64,000 nt of DNA from Sarcina sp034439435 (lineage in GTDB: Bacteria > Bacillota > Clostridia > Clostridiales > Clostridiaceae): the NCBI RefSeq assembly GCF_034439435.1, contig NZ_JAPCKJ010000005.1, positions 206,421 to 270,420 on the forward strand. The letters are read 5' to 3'. The number at the start of each line of letters is the position of its first letter. Positions within the stretch are counted from its first letter, which is position 1. The notes beneath the pieces are model-generated. The model was given only the letters and a program-made list of their open reading frames with translations. It searched no databases and was not told where the DNA came from. The translations under genes were made by a program, and so were the position numbers. This document shows, one piece after another, positions 8,628 through 16,427 of this stretch.

Positions 8628-9619
8628 TTAAAGGTTATAAAAGTCAATTAATGGATATGTACGAAAAAATTCGTCAAAAAGAAAAATCAAATCTAGCTAA
8701 TAGACAAAAAGAAATAAAAGAAAAAATACCTCAAGTATTTGAATATGAAAGAGAAATAAGTAAGCTTTCTCTAAAACTTTCAATGCTTGCTTTAAGAAAG
8801 CATGAAAAAGAAAGTTTTGAAAAACTAAGAAAAGAAATCGAAAATCTTAGAGATGAAAAAGATCAACTGCTTGCTATGAATGGATATTCAAAAGATTATT
8901 TAGATATGCATTATAAATGTGAAAAGTGTAAAGATACAGGATATATAGGCGCTGAAAAATGTGTTTGTTACAAAAGAAAACTTGTAGAGATATACTATGA
9001 GAATTCTCATATGGCTGATGCCTTAAAATTAAATAACTTTTCAAAATTTGATATAAATGTTTTTTCTTCTATGAGCAAAGGAAATGAAAAGTATTCTCCA
9101 AGAGAAAATATGCAAATCATTATAGACAAAATGATTAATGGATATATTCCAAAATTTAATAGCCATAATGAAAATATACTTTTCTATGGAAGTCCTGGTA
9201 CCGGAAAAACATTTATGACTTATTGTATAGCTAAAGAGTTATTAGATAATGGATTTCTTGTAGTTTATAGAACTTCTGATGAGCTTATTAGAAATCTTAG
9301 AGAAATAAGGTTTAATAATGATCGTGAATTAGAAGGATTGCTTATAAATTGTGATTTACTTGTTATTGATGATTTAGGAGCCGAACAAATAACTGATTTC
9401 TCAACTACTGAGTTATTTACTCTTCTAAACAAAAAAATATTATTAAATAAAAAAATGATTATATCAACTAATTTAAATTTACCTGAACTCAAACAGGCTT
9501 ATGCAGAAAGAATAACTTCAAGATTACTTGGAAACTTTATTCTGTTTAAAACCTATGGAGATGACATAAGAATAAAGAAAAATCTTCAAAAAAGAAAGAA
9601 TATATCTTATCTTACTTAA
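8624..9619 (+). CDS. dnaI: DnaI/DnaC-like helicase-loader ATPase
   Basis: A 331-residue AAA+ protein. Residues 40-85 are a coiled coil, residues 99-115 hold a four-cysteine zinc site (CEKCKDTG then CVC), the Walker A motif GSPGTGKT is at 189-196 and Walker B LLVIDD at 245-250. This is the architecture of B. subtilis DnaI, which delivers the hexameric DnaB helicase to DnaA- or PriA-melted DNA. It overlaps the DnaD-family gene by 4 nt and the pair forms a helicase-loading operon, far from the dnaB helicase gene at 28740-30074. The transcript ends at a hairpin that overlaps the stop codon. Confidence 0.9.
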   Translation: MIKGYKSQLMDMYEKIRQKEKSNLANRQKEIKEKIPQVFEYEREISKLSLKLSMLALRKHEKESFEKLRKEIENLRDEKDQLLAMNGYSKDYLDMHYKCEKCKDTGYIGAEKCVCYKRKLVEIYYENSHMADALKLNNFSKFDINVFSSMSKGNEKYSPRENMQIIIDKMINGYIPKFNSHNENILFYGSPGTGKTFMTYCIAKELLDNGFLVVYRTSDELIRNLREIRFNNDRELEGLLINCDLLVIDDLGAEQITDFSTTELFTLLNKKILLNKKMIISTNLNLPELKQAYAERITSRLLGNFILFKTYGDDIRIKKNLQKRKNISYLT

Positions 9620-9640
9620 AAGATAAGATATATTCTTTTG
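9598..9640 (+). terminator. dnaI: Terminator of the dnaD-dnaI operon
   Basis: A perfect 16-bp stem (9598-9613 with 9620-9635) with a 6-nt loop contains the stop codon and is followed by a short T-run. Confidence 0.75.
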
Positions 9641-9680
9641 GCATAAATAAATTAAATATCGAAATATTCTTTTGAAGAAT

Positions 9681-9710
9681 AAAAAAGAACTTCAGTTAAA
9701 CTGAAGTTCT
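9681..9710 (-). terminator. Terminator of the tRNA operon
   Basis: Read leftward, AGAACTTCAG and CTGAAGTTCT (9686-9710) form a hairpin followed by six T (9681-9686), directly after the tRNA-Thr gene. Confidence 0.9.
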
Positions 9711-9711
9711 G

Positions 9712-9787
9712 TGGAGCTGATGATCGGACTTGAACCGATAACCTGCTGATTACAAGTCAGCTGCTCTGCCAATTGAGCCACACCAGC
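9712..9787 (-). tRNA. tRNA-Thr (anticodon TGT)
   Basis: 76 nt with encoded CCA. The anticodon arm GCTGA/TCAGC carries loop CTTGTAA, anticodon TGT. It is the last and only single-copy gene of the leftward tRNA operon. Confidence 0.95.
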
Positions 9788-9790
9788 GCA

Positions 9791-9867
9791 TGGCGACTCA
9801 GAAGGGGCTCGAACCCTCGACCTCCGGCGTGACAGGCCGGCACTCTAACCAACTGAGCTACTGAGCC
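9791..9867 (-). tRNA. tRNA-Asp (anticodon GTC), copy 3 in transcription order
   Basis: 77 nt with encoded CCA; anticodon stem CCGGC/GCCGG, loop CTGTCAC. Identical in sequence to the copies at 10041 and 10296. Confidence 0.95.
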
Positions 9868-9879
9868 ATTTAAAGTTTA

Positions 9880-9955
9880 TGGTGGTCGCAACAGGGATCG
9901 AACCTGTGACCCCCTGCTTGTAAGGCAGGTGCTCTCCCAGCTGAGCTATGCGACC
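9880..9955 (-). tRNA. tRNA-Val (anticodon TAC), copy 3
   Basis: 76 nt with encoded CCA; anticodon stem CCTGC/GCAGG, loop CTTACAA. Same sequence as the copies at 10132 and 10387. Confidence 0.95.
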
Positions 9956-9960
9956 TTATA

Positions 9961-10035
9961 TGGTGACCCCTAGGGGAATCGAACCCCTGTTACCACCGTG
10001 AAAGGGTGGTGTCTTAACCGCTTGACCAAGGGGCC
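9961..10035 (-). tRNA. tRNA-Glu (anticodon TTC), copy 3
   Basis: 75 nt with encoded CCA; anticodon stem CCACC/GGTGG, loop CTTTCAC. Same sequence as the copies at 10214 and 10467. Confidence 0.95.
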
Positions 10036-10040
10036 AAAAC

Positions 10041-10117
10041 TGGCGACTCAGAAGGGGCTCGAACCCTCGACCTCCGGCGTGACAGGCCGGCACTCTAACC
10101 AACTGAGCTACTGAGCC
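10041..10117 (-). tRNA. tRNA-Asp (anticodon GTC), copy 2
   Basis: 77 nt with encoded CCA, identical to the other two Asp genes of the array; separated from tRNA-Glu copy 3 by only 5 nt. Confidence 0.95.
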
Positions 10118-10131
10118 ATTAAAAACTTTAA

Positions 10132-10207
10132 TGGTGGTCGCAACAGGGATCGAACCTGTGACCCCCTGCTTGTAAGGCAGGTGCTCTCCCAGCTGAGCTA
10201 TGCGACC
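10132..10207 (-). tRNA. tRNA-Val (anticodon TAC), copy 2
   Basis: 76 nt with encoded CCA, identical to the other Val genes of the array. Confidence 0.95.
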
Positions 10208-10213
10208 GTAATA

Positions 10214-10288
10214 TGGTGACCCCTAGGGGAATCGAACCCCTGTTACCACCGTGAAAGGGTGGTGTCTTAACCGCTTGACCAAGGGGCC
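10214..10288 (-). tRNA. tRNA-Glu (anticodon TTC), copy 2
   Basis: 75 nt with encoded CCA, identical to the other Glu genes of the array. Confidence 0.95.
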
Positions 10289-10295
10289 AAAAATG

Positions 10296-10372
10296 TGGCG
10301 ACTCAGAAGGGGCTCGAACCCTCGACCTCCGGCGTGACAGGCCGGCACTCTAACCAACTGAGCTACTGAGCC
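10296..10372 (-). tRNA. tRNA-Asp (anticodon GTC), copy 1
   Basis: 77 nt with encoded CCA, third gene transcribed in the operon. Confidence 0.95.
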
Positions 10373-10386
10373 ATTAAAAGTTTTTA

Positions 10387-10462
10387 TGGTGGTCGCAACA
10401 GGGATCGAACCTGTGACCCCCTGCTTGTAAGGCAGGTGCTCTCCCAGCTGAGCTATGCGACC
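10387..10462 (-). tRNA. tRNA-Val (anticodon TAC), copy 1
   Basis: 76 nt with encoded CCA, second gene transcribed in the operon. Confidence 0.95.
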
Positions 10463-10466
10463 GTGA

Positions 10467-10541
10467 TGGTGACCCCTAGGGGAATCGAACCCCTGTTACC
10501 ACCGTGAAAGGGTGGTGTCTTAACCGCTTGACCAAGGGGCC
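10467..10541 (-). tRNA. tRNA-Glu (anticodon TTC), copy 1
   Basis: 75 nt with encoded CCA, first gene transcribed, about 95 nt after the predicted start site. Confidence 0.95.
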
Positions 10542-10643
10542 ACATTAACTCTTAAAACCACATCATTTTTGACCAGTTTTAGCTTTAAACTAAATTTGTT
10601 TATTTTGTTTTTGTCTTTCGCACTTGGCGACCTGACAAGGAAT

Positions 10644-10672
10644 ATAATACCCAAAAAATAATCTTATGTCAA
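10644..10672 (-). promoter_or_regulatory. Strong sigma-A promoter of the tRNA operon
   Basis: On the minus strand TTGACA (10667-10672), a 17-bp spacer and TATTAT (10644-10649) precede the first tRNA-Glu gene by about 100 bp. This is a near-consensus promoter, as expected for stable RNA genes. Confidence 0.85.
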
Positions 10673-10738
10673 CACTTTTTTCAGTCATTTTAGTCTATTT
10701 ATAGCTATTTAATAAAATTATATTTATTATTCGCTTTT

Positions 10739-11308
10739 TTACTCAAAATTACTCTCATTTTCTATTTTTTCAACTATTTTTTTATAAATTTCTAATTGTC
10801 TTTCTCTCCAAGCTCTCTGCTCTTTTAATTTTTCCATGTTAAAATGACAGATTTCAAGGAATTCTGGCTCTTCTAGGACCTTAATATTGAACTTATAGCT
10901 GTCCTCTCTGAAGTTTCTTCCACTAGCTTCGATTTTTATTGGATATTGTCCATTTAAGTATATCAATATATCTTTATCCCAGAATCCTCTTTTATTAGCG
11001 CCTTTAGAAAAATCATTTAAAACTTCTAAAGATTTTACCTCTTCAATTGATTCCTCAAGTGAATCAATTATTCCTTTATAAAATAAAGCCGAAATTCCTC
11101 TATTTATTTTTATTTTTAATAGATTAAGATTTTTTTTAATAATATCATCAATTTCTCCTTCTGAAATAAGTTCTCCATCTTTCATTTTGAAAGTTTTTAT
11201 TCCTGACTTATCAGAATAATCTACAACTACTTGATCATAATTCATCCTTCTAATCTTTAATTCTGTATTGTGTCCCTCCATAGTACTATTTGTAATTTTA
11301 AATTTCAT
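10739..11308 (-). CDS. Uncharacterised protein of 189 residues
   Basis: I do not recognise a family. The start is taken at the ATG at 11308 (MKFKITNSTMEGH) because GAGGTG lies 6 nt upstream; an in-frame GTG at 11317 is part of that ribosome site. The protein is charged, without signal peptide, cysteine pairs or membrane segments. Residues 40-100 are helical and acidic (LEESIEEVKSLE), followed by a region with WDKDILIYLNGQYPIKIEASG that looks like beta strands, and a C-terminal basic helix (RAWRERQLEIYKKI). It is a single gene between the tRNA operon promoter and a divergent flavoprotein gene. Codon use resembles its neighbours, so there is no sign of recent transfer. Confidence 0.6.
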   Translation of the reverse strand: MKFKITNSTMEGHNTELKIRRMNYDQVVVDYSDKSGIKTFKMKDGELISEGEIDDIIKKNLNLLKIKINRGISALFYKGIIDSLEESIEEVKSLEVLNDFSKGANKRGFWDKDILIYLNGQYPIKIEASGRNFREDSYKFNIKVLEEPEFLEICHFNMEKLKEQRAWRERQLEIYKKIVEKIENESNFE

Positions 11309-11516
11309 AATACTCACCTCATTATTTAGTATTGCTCCTAAAAAAAATAATATGACTTATGATTTTTATCATTCTTTAAGTATTTAATAATAAGTAAATA
11401 TGATACAATACAAACTTAGAAATGTTATCATTAAATAAACAAGACTTTTAGAAAATTATTTTTAGGTTAGTATAAAAATTAAGATATAACGATACGAGAA
11501 GGGAGAAATTAAACTT

Positions 11517-12761
11517 ATGATATACCATGACGTAGTTGTTCTAGGCGGTGGAGCTTCTGGTTTAACAGCTGCAATTACAGCAAAAGATTTTGGTTTAGAT
11601 GTTGCTATAGTCGAAGGAACAGACAGAATAGGAAAAAAGATTCTTACTACAGGTAACGGTAGATGCAATATAACTAATTCATTAATAGGATTTCCATTTT
11701 CAAATTTTCACAGTAGTAATGATGGATTTTTTATTAAAACATTAAGCAAGTTCTCTGTTGAGGATACAAAGGCTTTCTTTCTTAATCTAGGATTACCAAT
11801 AATAGAACTTGAAAAAGGTAAAAGTTATCCTCAATCTTTACAAGCTTCTTCTGTTGTGGATATATTAAAAATATCTTTAGAAGAACGTGAAATTCCTCTT
11901 TATAATTCATATAAGATAAAATCTATCCACAAATCAAAAGGAAAATTTGTTTTATCCACAGGAAATGAAGATTCTCCTGTGATTAAGTGCAAAAAGTTAA
12001 TTATGGCTTGTGGAGGAAAATCTGCCCCTAAAACTGGTTCTGATGGTTCAGGTTATACTTTAGCTAAAAATTTAGGACACTCAATTGTTGAACCTAATCC
12101 AGCTATTGTTCAATTAAAACTCTCTCATAATAAATTAAAAGCTTTATCTGGAATAAAGTTTAATGGCTATGCTGAAGTTTTATGTGATAGAGAAAGTATT
12201 AGAAAAGACTTTGGAGAGATTTTATTCACAGACTATGGAATATCAGGTCCTCCAATACTACAAATTTCTAGAGAAGCATCTTTAGGATGTTTTAAAGGTA
12301 AAGATGTTAAGATTGTAGTTGATATGATGCCTGAAAAGTCATTAACTGAATTAGAAGATTTCTTAGAAGGACACTTTGCTGTTTTTTCTTGTAGAGAAGT
12401 TATAAACTCGCTTATAGGTATTGTTAATAAAAAAATGATACCTATACTTTTAAAAGAAGCAGGTATCGATAATTTACATAAACCATGTTATGAACTTACT
12501 TGGAAAGAGAAAAAATCATTGATAAATCTTATGAAATCTTGGGAATTTAAATGTACTGGAACAAATGGCTTCCAAGCAGCTCAAGTAACTACTGGTGGAG
12601 TAAACACAAAAGAAGTTGATCCAGAAACCCTTCAATCAAAAATCGTAGATAATCTTTATTTCTGTGGGGAATTATTAGATGTTGATGGTGATTGTGGTGG
12701 ATTCAATTTACAATGGGCTTGGAGTTCAGGATTCACTGTTGCTCTTTCCTGCACACTTTAA
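11517..12761 (+). CDS. HI0933/BaiN-family flavoprotein (NAD(P)/FAD-dependent oxidoreductase)
   Basis: A 414-residue protein of the HI0933/YhiN/BaiN flavoprotein family. The FAD-binding Rossmann motif VLGGGASGL is at residues 8-16, followed by the family signature GNGRCNITN near residue 45 and the C-terminal FAD contact GELLDVDGDCGGFNLQWAW near residue 382. Members are soluble; BaiN in gut clostridia takes part in bile-acid dehydroxylation, but most family members have no known substrate and that role should not be assumed here. The ATG at 11517 follows GGGAG at 11 nt. The gene stands alone and ends before a bidirectional terminator shared with the convergent thioesterase genes. Confidence 0.85.
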   Translation: MIYHDVVVLGGGASGLTAAITAKDFGLDVAIVEGTDRIGKKILTTGNGRCNITNSLIGFPFSNFHSSNDGFFIKTLSKFSVEDTKAFFLNLGLPIIELEKGKSYPQSLQASSVVDILKISLEEREIPLYNSYKIKSIHKSKGKFVLSTGNEDSPVIKCKKLIMACGGKSAPKTGSDGSGYTLAKNLGHSIVEPNPAIVQLKLSHNKLKALSGIKFNGYAEVLCDRESIRKDFGEILFTDYGISGPPILQISREASLGCFKGKDVKIVVDMMPEKSLTELEDFLEGHFAVFSCREVINSLIGIVNKKMIPILLKEAGIDNLHKPCYELTWKEKKSLINLMKSWEFKCTGTNGFQAAQVTTGGVNTKEVDPETLQSKIVDNLYFCGELLDVDGDCGGFNLQWAWSSGFTVALSCTL

Positions 12762-12840
12762 TAAGTAGACTATTGAAATAATCATATATATTAAAATAAA
12801 AAATTATAAATATTAAATTAGATTAATAGTTATTAAAAAA

Positions 12841-12884
12841 GGTGTTTAATTAGAAAATAAAACTTTCTAATTAAACACCTTTTC
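12841..12884. terminator. Bidirectional terminator between convergent genes
   Basis: GGTGTTTAATTAGAAA (12841-12856) pairs perfectly with 12864-12879. A T-run follows on the plus strand and an A-run precedes, so both the flavoprotein gene and the thioesterase operon can stop here. Confidence 0.85.
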
Positions 12885-12941
12885 TATCTATGAAAATTTC
12901 ATAACATAACTTCTAAATTTAAATTACCCCTTAACTATTAA

Positions 12942-13700
12942 TTAAAACTCTTTTTTCCAAATAGTTTCTATTAGAGCTGATACTTCTCCTAATCTATGAT
13001 TAATTATCTTGTAAAGGCACTTATATCCCTCTTCAATCTCGTCCCACTGGCAGACAATACTTACATCATCACCAAGTCTAACTTCTTTCTCATACTTTAT
13101 TTTAGCTGATATAAGACTATATTCATCTAAAATACACTCTGGAGTAGCTTCCATAGTCCACTCTAAGTATTTAGTGTTATTAACATGCTTATTGAAATCT
13201 ATATCGCTTCTTCTCACTGAAAGGTTTGCTTCTAAATCTTCTCTTATTAATTTTTCGACTTTAGTTGATTTTAATTCCACCTCTCCAGTATCAGCCATAT
13301 TTATTAACTCACAATATTCCTTAGGAATCCTAACTGCTCTACGCTTTTCTAAATCTATTAATAAGAATATAATTTTTCCTTCTGCAATAAGTTCATTTTT
13401 ATCATCATAAACTTTATAAACTCTACTAGCATAGAACTTTTTTATTCCTTCTAAATAAGTTTCTACATTAATAGAACTTTTATATGGTATTGGCTTCTTT
13501 ATATCAATTGAATAACTATAAATAATCCAACTTAATCCTTGATCTTTTAAGTATTTAATACCCTCATAAGCTAACTCTTCTTCATGAACCGCTGATACAT
13601 CACCAAAAATTTTCATAAGTGGTACCATTCTTACATTTTTGTTGATATCTGAGTCATAATATAATACGTCATATTTTTTTGCAAATTTATTTTCGCTCAT
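12942..13700 (-). CDS. Acyl-ACP thioesterase (double hotdog), second gene of the pair
   Basis: A 252-residue protein with the two hotdog halves of bacterial and plant-type acyl-ACP thioesterases (about 1-125 and 150-250). The catalytic pattern DxNxH is at Asp168, Asn170 and His172 in DIDFNKHVNNTKYLEW. It would release free fatty acids from acyl carrier protein in the cytoplasm, ending or diverting fatty acid elongation. It lies 23 bp after a paralogue with the same fold; the two share key blocks such as YLEGIKKFYASR/YVESIRKFYANR. Chain-length preference cannot be read from sequence. No other fatty acid gene is nearby. Confidence 0.85.
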   Translation of the reverse strand: MSENKFAKKYDVLYYDSDINKNVRMVPLMKIFGDVSAVHEEELAYEGIKYLKDQGLSWIIYSYSIDIKKPIPYKSSINVETYLEGIKKFYASRVYKVYDDKNELIAEGKIIFLLIDLEKRRAVRIPKEYCELINMADTGEVELKSTKVEKLIREDLEANLSVRRSDIDFNKHVNNTKYLEWTMEATPECILDEYSLISAKIKYEKEVRLGDDVSIVCQWDEIEEGYKCLYKIINHRLGEVSALIETIWKKEF

Positions 13701-13723
13701 AATTTCATTCTCCTAAATATTTT

Positions 13724-14464
13724 TTAATACCAATAAGTTTCTGCTAAAGTAATGTTTTTTCCTTCTTCATTCTGTACTTTATGAAGAACTTTTATTTCAT
13801 TTTCTCCTCTAATTATTTTTGATTTTATATTTACATTATGACCATATGTAATTTCTTTTTCAAATTTTATTTTTATTCTTTTCATTTTATATTTTAAAAC
13901 AATATCCACTGGAACGGTCTCTAAAACCCATTCTATGTACTTAATATTACTAACATGCTTATTTAAATCTATATCTAAATATCTTATATGAAACTCTAAA
14001 GAAATATCTTCTTCTTCGAATTTCTCAAAATCTAGCTTTTTTCTTAATAATTTTGAAGACTCTTTACTTACCCCATGAGCCTCATATTCTGCATCACTTA
14101 TCCTTGCAGGTCTTCTAGTACTCTTATTTATTAAAAAAGCTAATACATTAGCTCTAGACACTAAATTTCCTTCCATATCATAAGCCTCGAATATTCTATT
14201 AGCATAAAATTTTCTTATAGATTCAACATAAGTTCTAACTTTAACTTTTTCCCTATATCTCGGATATCTATTCACGATTATGTCATAATCAAAAAATACC
14301 CATGTAGTATCATTATCATTGTTTGTACAATTCATTGAATTTTCTTCTTCTTGACTCAAGCAACAATCAGAAAAGAAATTCATCATTGAAGTTATTCTAC
14401 AGTCTTTTCTTCCATCAGTTTCTCCATAAGTAATTTCATATATTTTTTCATACGTCTTCCCCAT
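13724..14464 (-). CDS. Acyl-ACP thioesterase (double hotdog), first gene of the pair
   Basis: A 246-residue paralogue of the downstream thioesterase, with the same two-hotdog layout. The catalytic residues are Asp166, Asn168 and His170 in DIDLNKHVSNIKYIEW. A Cys-containing insertion after residue 33 (DCCLSQEEENSMNC) distinguishes it from its neighbour, so the two copies may differ in substrate or partner. The pair forms a two-gene operon that starts after the terminator at 14523-14554. Thioesterase is a family-based call; the divergence between the copies suggests distinct acyl chain lengths rather than dosage. Confidence 0.85.
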   Translation of the reverse strand: MGKTYEKIYEITYGETDGRKDCRITSMMNFFSDCCLSQEEENSMNCTNNDNDTTWVFFDYDIIVNRYPRYREKVKVRTYVESIRKFYANRIFEAYDMEGNLVSRANVLAFLINKSTRRPARISDAEYEAHGVSKESSKLLRKKLDFEKFEEEDISLEFHIRYLDIDLNKHVSNIKYIEWVLETVPVDIVLKYKMKRIKIKFEKEITYGHNVNIKSKIIRGENEIKVLHKVQNEEGKNITLAETYWY

Positions 14465-14522
14465 TTATATCACTCCTCATTTGGAAGTATATCAAATCAA
14501 AAAATACCTTTCAAACAACAAA

Positions 14523-14554
14523 AACACCACTAAATTAGCTAATTTAGTGGTGTT
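14523..14554. terminator. Terminator downstream of reverse rubrerythrin
   Basis: A 32-bp perfect palindrome starting AACACCACTAAATTAG. Read leftward it is followed by TTTTTGTTG-like sequence, ending the rubrerythrin transcript before the thioesterase operon. Confidence 0.85.
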
Positions 14555-14595
14555 CTTTTACAAATATATCAATACAAACAAAGTATTATGGATTC

Positions 14596-15138
14596 TTATT
14601 TAAAGTATCTGTTTAATAATCCAGCGAAAGCTTTTCCGTGTCTAGCTTCGTCTTTACACATTTCGTGAACTGTATCGTGGATTGCATCTAAGTTTAATTG
14701 TTTAGCTAAAGTAGCTAAGTCTTTCTTACCTTGACAAGCTCCATGCTCTGCATTTACTCTTGCTTGTAAGTTAGCTTTTGTATCAGCTTCTACAACTTCT
14801 CCTAACATTTCTGCGAATTTAGCAGCATGCTCTGCTTCTTCGAAAGCTATTCTTTGATATGCTTCAGCAACTTCTGGGAATCCTTCTCTATCAGCTTGTC
14901 TAGCCATAGCTAAGTACATTCCTACTTCTGTACACTCTCCCATGAAGTTAGCTTGTAATCCTTCAATTATTCTTTCATCTACACCTTTAGCAACTCCGAT
15001 TCTGTGCTCGTCAGCGAATGCTAAGTCTTCTCCTTGCTCTATGAACTTGTCAGCTCCAACTCCACATACTGGGCATTTTTCTGGTGCTTTTTCTCCTTCG
15101 TAAACATATCCACATACTGTACAAACAAATTTTTTCAT
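14596..15138 (-). CDS. Reverse rubrerythrin (NADH peroxidase-type), rubredoxin domain first
   Basis: A 180-residue cytoplasmic non-haem iron protein. The rubredoxin domain is at the N-terminus, with Cys6 and Cys9 in CTVCG and Cys22 and Cys25 in CPVCG; the four-helix diiron domain follows, with EAEHAAKF and EARHGKAF ligands. This order is the reverse of ordinary rubrerythrin and matches clostridial reverse rubrerythrins, which reduce hydrogen peroxide (and oxygen) with electrons from NADH via partner proteins. The start at 15138 sits behind AGGAGG; the frame extends to 15180 without a ribosome site. The promoter carries a PerR-like dyad, consistent with the known PerR control of this gene family in clostridia. 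Confidence 0.92.
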   Translation of the reverse strand: MKKFVCTVCGYVYEGEKAPEKCPVCGVGADKFIEQGEDLAFADEHRIGVAKGVDERIIEGLQANFMGECTEVGMYLAMARQADREGFPEVAEAYQRIAFEEAEHAAKFAEMLGEVVEADTKANLQARVNAEHGACQGKKDLATLAKQLNLDAIHDTVHEMCKDEARHGKAFAGLLNRYFK

Positions 15139-15224
15139 AATATTATTCCTCCTACAAAACAAACATTTATTTAATTTCAATTTATAATCATAATTTAAAA
15201 GTCTTTATTATTAAGTCGTTTCTT

Positions 15225-15248
15225 GTTGATGTTTTTTTCTTCATCAAC
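15225..15248 (-). promoter_or_regulatory. 5' leader hairpin of the rubrerythrin mRNA
   Basis: GTTGATG (15242-15248 on the minus strand) and CATCAAC (15225-15231) form a 7-bp stem just after the predicted start site near 15253. The leader of about 115 nt is long for a small monocistronic gene; the hairpin may protect the 5' end. Confidence 0.4.
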
Positions 15249-15259
15249 CTTATGTCATT

Positions 15260-15288
15260 ATTATATAATAATAATTATTATTTAGCAA
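15260..15288 (-). promoter_or_regulatory. Rubrerythrin promoter with PerR-box-like dyad in the spacer
   Basis: On the minus strand TTGCTA (15283-15288) and TATAAT (15260-15265) flank a 17-bp spacer. Positions 15266-15280 read TAATAATAATTATTA, a perfect 7-1-7 dyad differing from the PerR consensus TTATAATNATTATAA at one position per half. A repressor bound here would block RNA polymerase, so de-repression by peroxide is expected. PerR control is inferred from the site and the gene family. Confidence 0.65.
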
Positions 15289-15453
15289 TAGTTATTTCTA
15301 ATTTTTTTGAAATTTTTTTATAAAAACTATGTTTTAAACTAATTTTTATTTTTAGATAAAATATAAGATCCTCCTTGTAGGTAATCCTTTTCAAAATTTG
15401 TTAAACTGAAAAGCTAATTAAAAATCAATATTAATCTAAAATAGAGTTTTATA

Positions 15454-15492
15454 AAAAATAAGAAGCATTTTAAAAAAATGCTTCTTATTTTT
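15454..15492 (-). terminator. Terminator of the DUF1858 gene
   Basis: A 17-bp perfect stem (15454-15470 with 15476-15492) and 5-nt loop; read leftward the stem ends in TTTTT. Confidence 0.8.
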
Positions 15493-15507
15493 AAGCAGAG
15501 TTTAAAA

Positions 15508-15699
15508 TTAGTCTTCTATGTTATTTATAGCATTTACTAAATCATCTAAGTTTATTCCGTGAACCATAGCAGCTTCTTCTAATGTTTCAGATTGAGCTGA
15601 TGGACATCCAACACATCCCATTCCGAAGCTCATTAATACCTCTATAGCTGTTGGCATTTTTCTTACTATTTCTCCGATTGTCATATCTTTAGTTATCAT
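15508..15699 (-). CDS. DUF1858 protein with CxxC redox motif
   Basis: A 63-residue protein matching the DUF1858 family (hybrid-cluster-protein-associated disulfide domain). It reads MTIGEIVRKMPTAIEVL, then GMGCVGCP with Cys29 and Cys32, then a helical C-terminus. The CxxC pair suggests a thiol redox or iron-sulfur-binding role, but no function is established for the stand-alone form. The ATG at 15699 follows GAGAGGTG. It lies upstream of the reverse rubrerythrin gene but is cut off from it by its own terminator. Confidence 0.8.
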   Translation of the reverse strand: MITKDMTIGEIVRKMPTAIEVLMSFGMGCVGCPSAQSETLEEAAMVHGINLDDLVNAINNIED

Positions 15700-15819
15700 A
15701 ATTAACTACACCTCTCTTAACTAATCTTAAATTAAAAGTTATATTTTTAATTATACTCTCTCTAAATTTCAAATACAAGTATTTTACTCTGAATTATCTC
15801 TTTAAATTTAAAACTCTTA

Positions 15820-16299
15820 TTATATATAATTTTCTATATTTAATTTTTCTATTATATCCTTTATTACTACTCTATCAGGTGGATTTATATTTTCTAAGTC
15901 AGGAACTTCATCTTTATAGAAAAATACAGCATCTGCACTTTCCTCTTCATCTAAAATAATTTCTCCATCATAGTCATTTGTAATAAATATAGAAGAAGCA
16001 TTATAAATTTCATCTCCATTAGGATATTCATTGTAACAATTCTCACCAGAATAAACATTAAATAAGTTTAAACTCTTAACTTTAAGGCCTACTTCTTCAT
16101 ATGCCTCTCTAACAGCAGCCTCTTGAAAGCTTTCTCCTAACTCTAAACTTCCACCTGGAAGCCCCCATTTATTATTATCAGTTCTTTTTTGTAATAATAT
16201 TCTTCCTAACTTATCTATTATTACAACACCTGCTGAACACATTATAAGCGGTCTATGTGGATTAGGAAGTTCTTTTCTTAAATCCATTATATATCCCAT
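15820..16299 (-). CDS. Nudix hydrolase
   Basis: A 159-residue Nudix protein. The complete Nudix box GX5EX7REUXEEXGU runs from Gly50 (GSLELGESFQEAAVREAYEE), with the metal-binding Glu residues in REAYEE. Such enzymes hydrolyse nucleoside diphosphates linked to another group, such as oxidised dNTPs or sugar nucleotides. The long N-terminal strand and the C-terminal DRVVIKDIIEKL helix do not identify a substrate. The ATG at 16299 follows AGGAG at 7 nt. It lies between purA and the DUF1858 gene on the same strand, and the purA terminator separates it from purA. Confidence 0.85.
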   Translation of the reverse strand: MGYIMDLRKELPNPHRPLIMCSAGVVIIDKLGRILLQKRTDNNKWGLPGGSLELGESFQEAAVREAYEEVGLKVKSLNLFNVYSGENCYNEYPNGDEIYNASSIFITNDYDGEIILDEEESADAVFFYKDEVPDLENINPPDRVVIKDIIEKLNIENYI

Positions 16300-16366
16300 A
16301 CAACTCTCCTCTCAACCTATATATTTTTATTCTAAATTAATTTAAAAATATTATACCCTAAAATCA

Positions 16367-16402
16367 AAAATAGCTTAAGATTAAATAATCTTAAGCTATT
16401 TT
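16367..16402 (-). terminator. purA: Terminator of purA
   Basis: A 16-bp perfect stem (16367-16382 with 16387-16402) with a short loop; read leftward it ends in a T-run, 26 bp after the purA stop codon. Confidence 0.8.
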
Positions 16403-16427
16403 CTAATTAGTTATTTGTTAGTATTTA

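Larger units (their letters stand above)
9791..10541 (-). repeat. Three tandem copies of a Glu-Val-Asp tRNA unit
   Basis: The unit of about 250 bp is repeated three times in direct orientation (9791-10035, 10041-10288, 10296-10541). The tRNA genes are identical between copies; only the 4-14 nt spacers differ. This is a recent tandem amplification kept uniform by selection or gene conversion. Confidence 0.95.

Noticed and set aside
9791..10541. Regularly spaced repeats that could suggest a CRISPR array.
   Set aside because: The repeat units are complete tRNA genes of 75-77 nt; spacers are 4-14 nt and not CRISPR-like.
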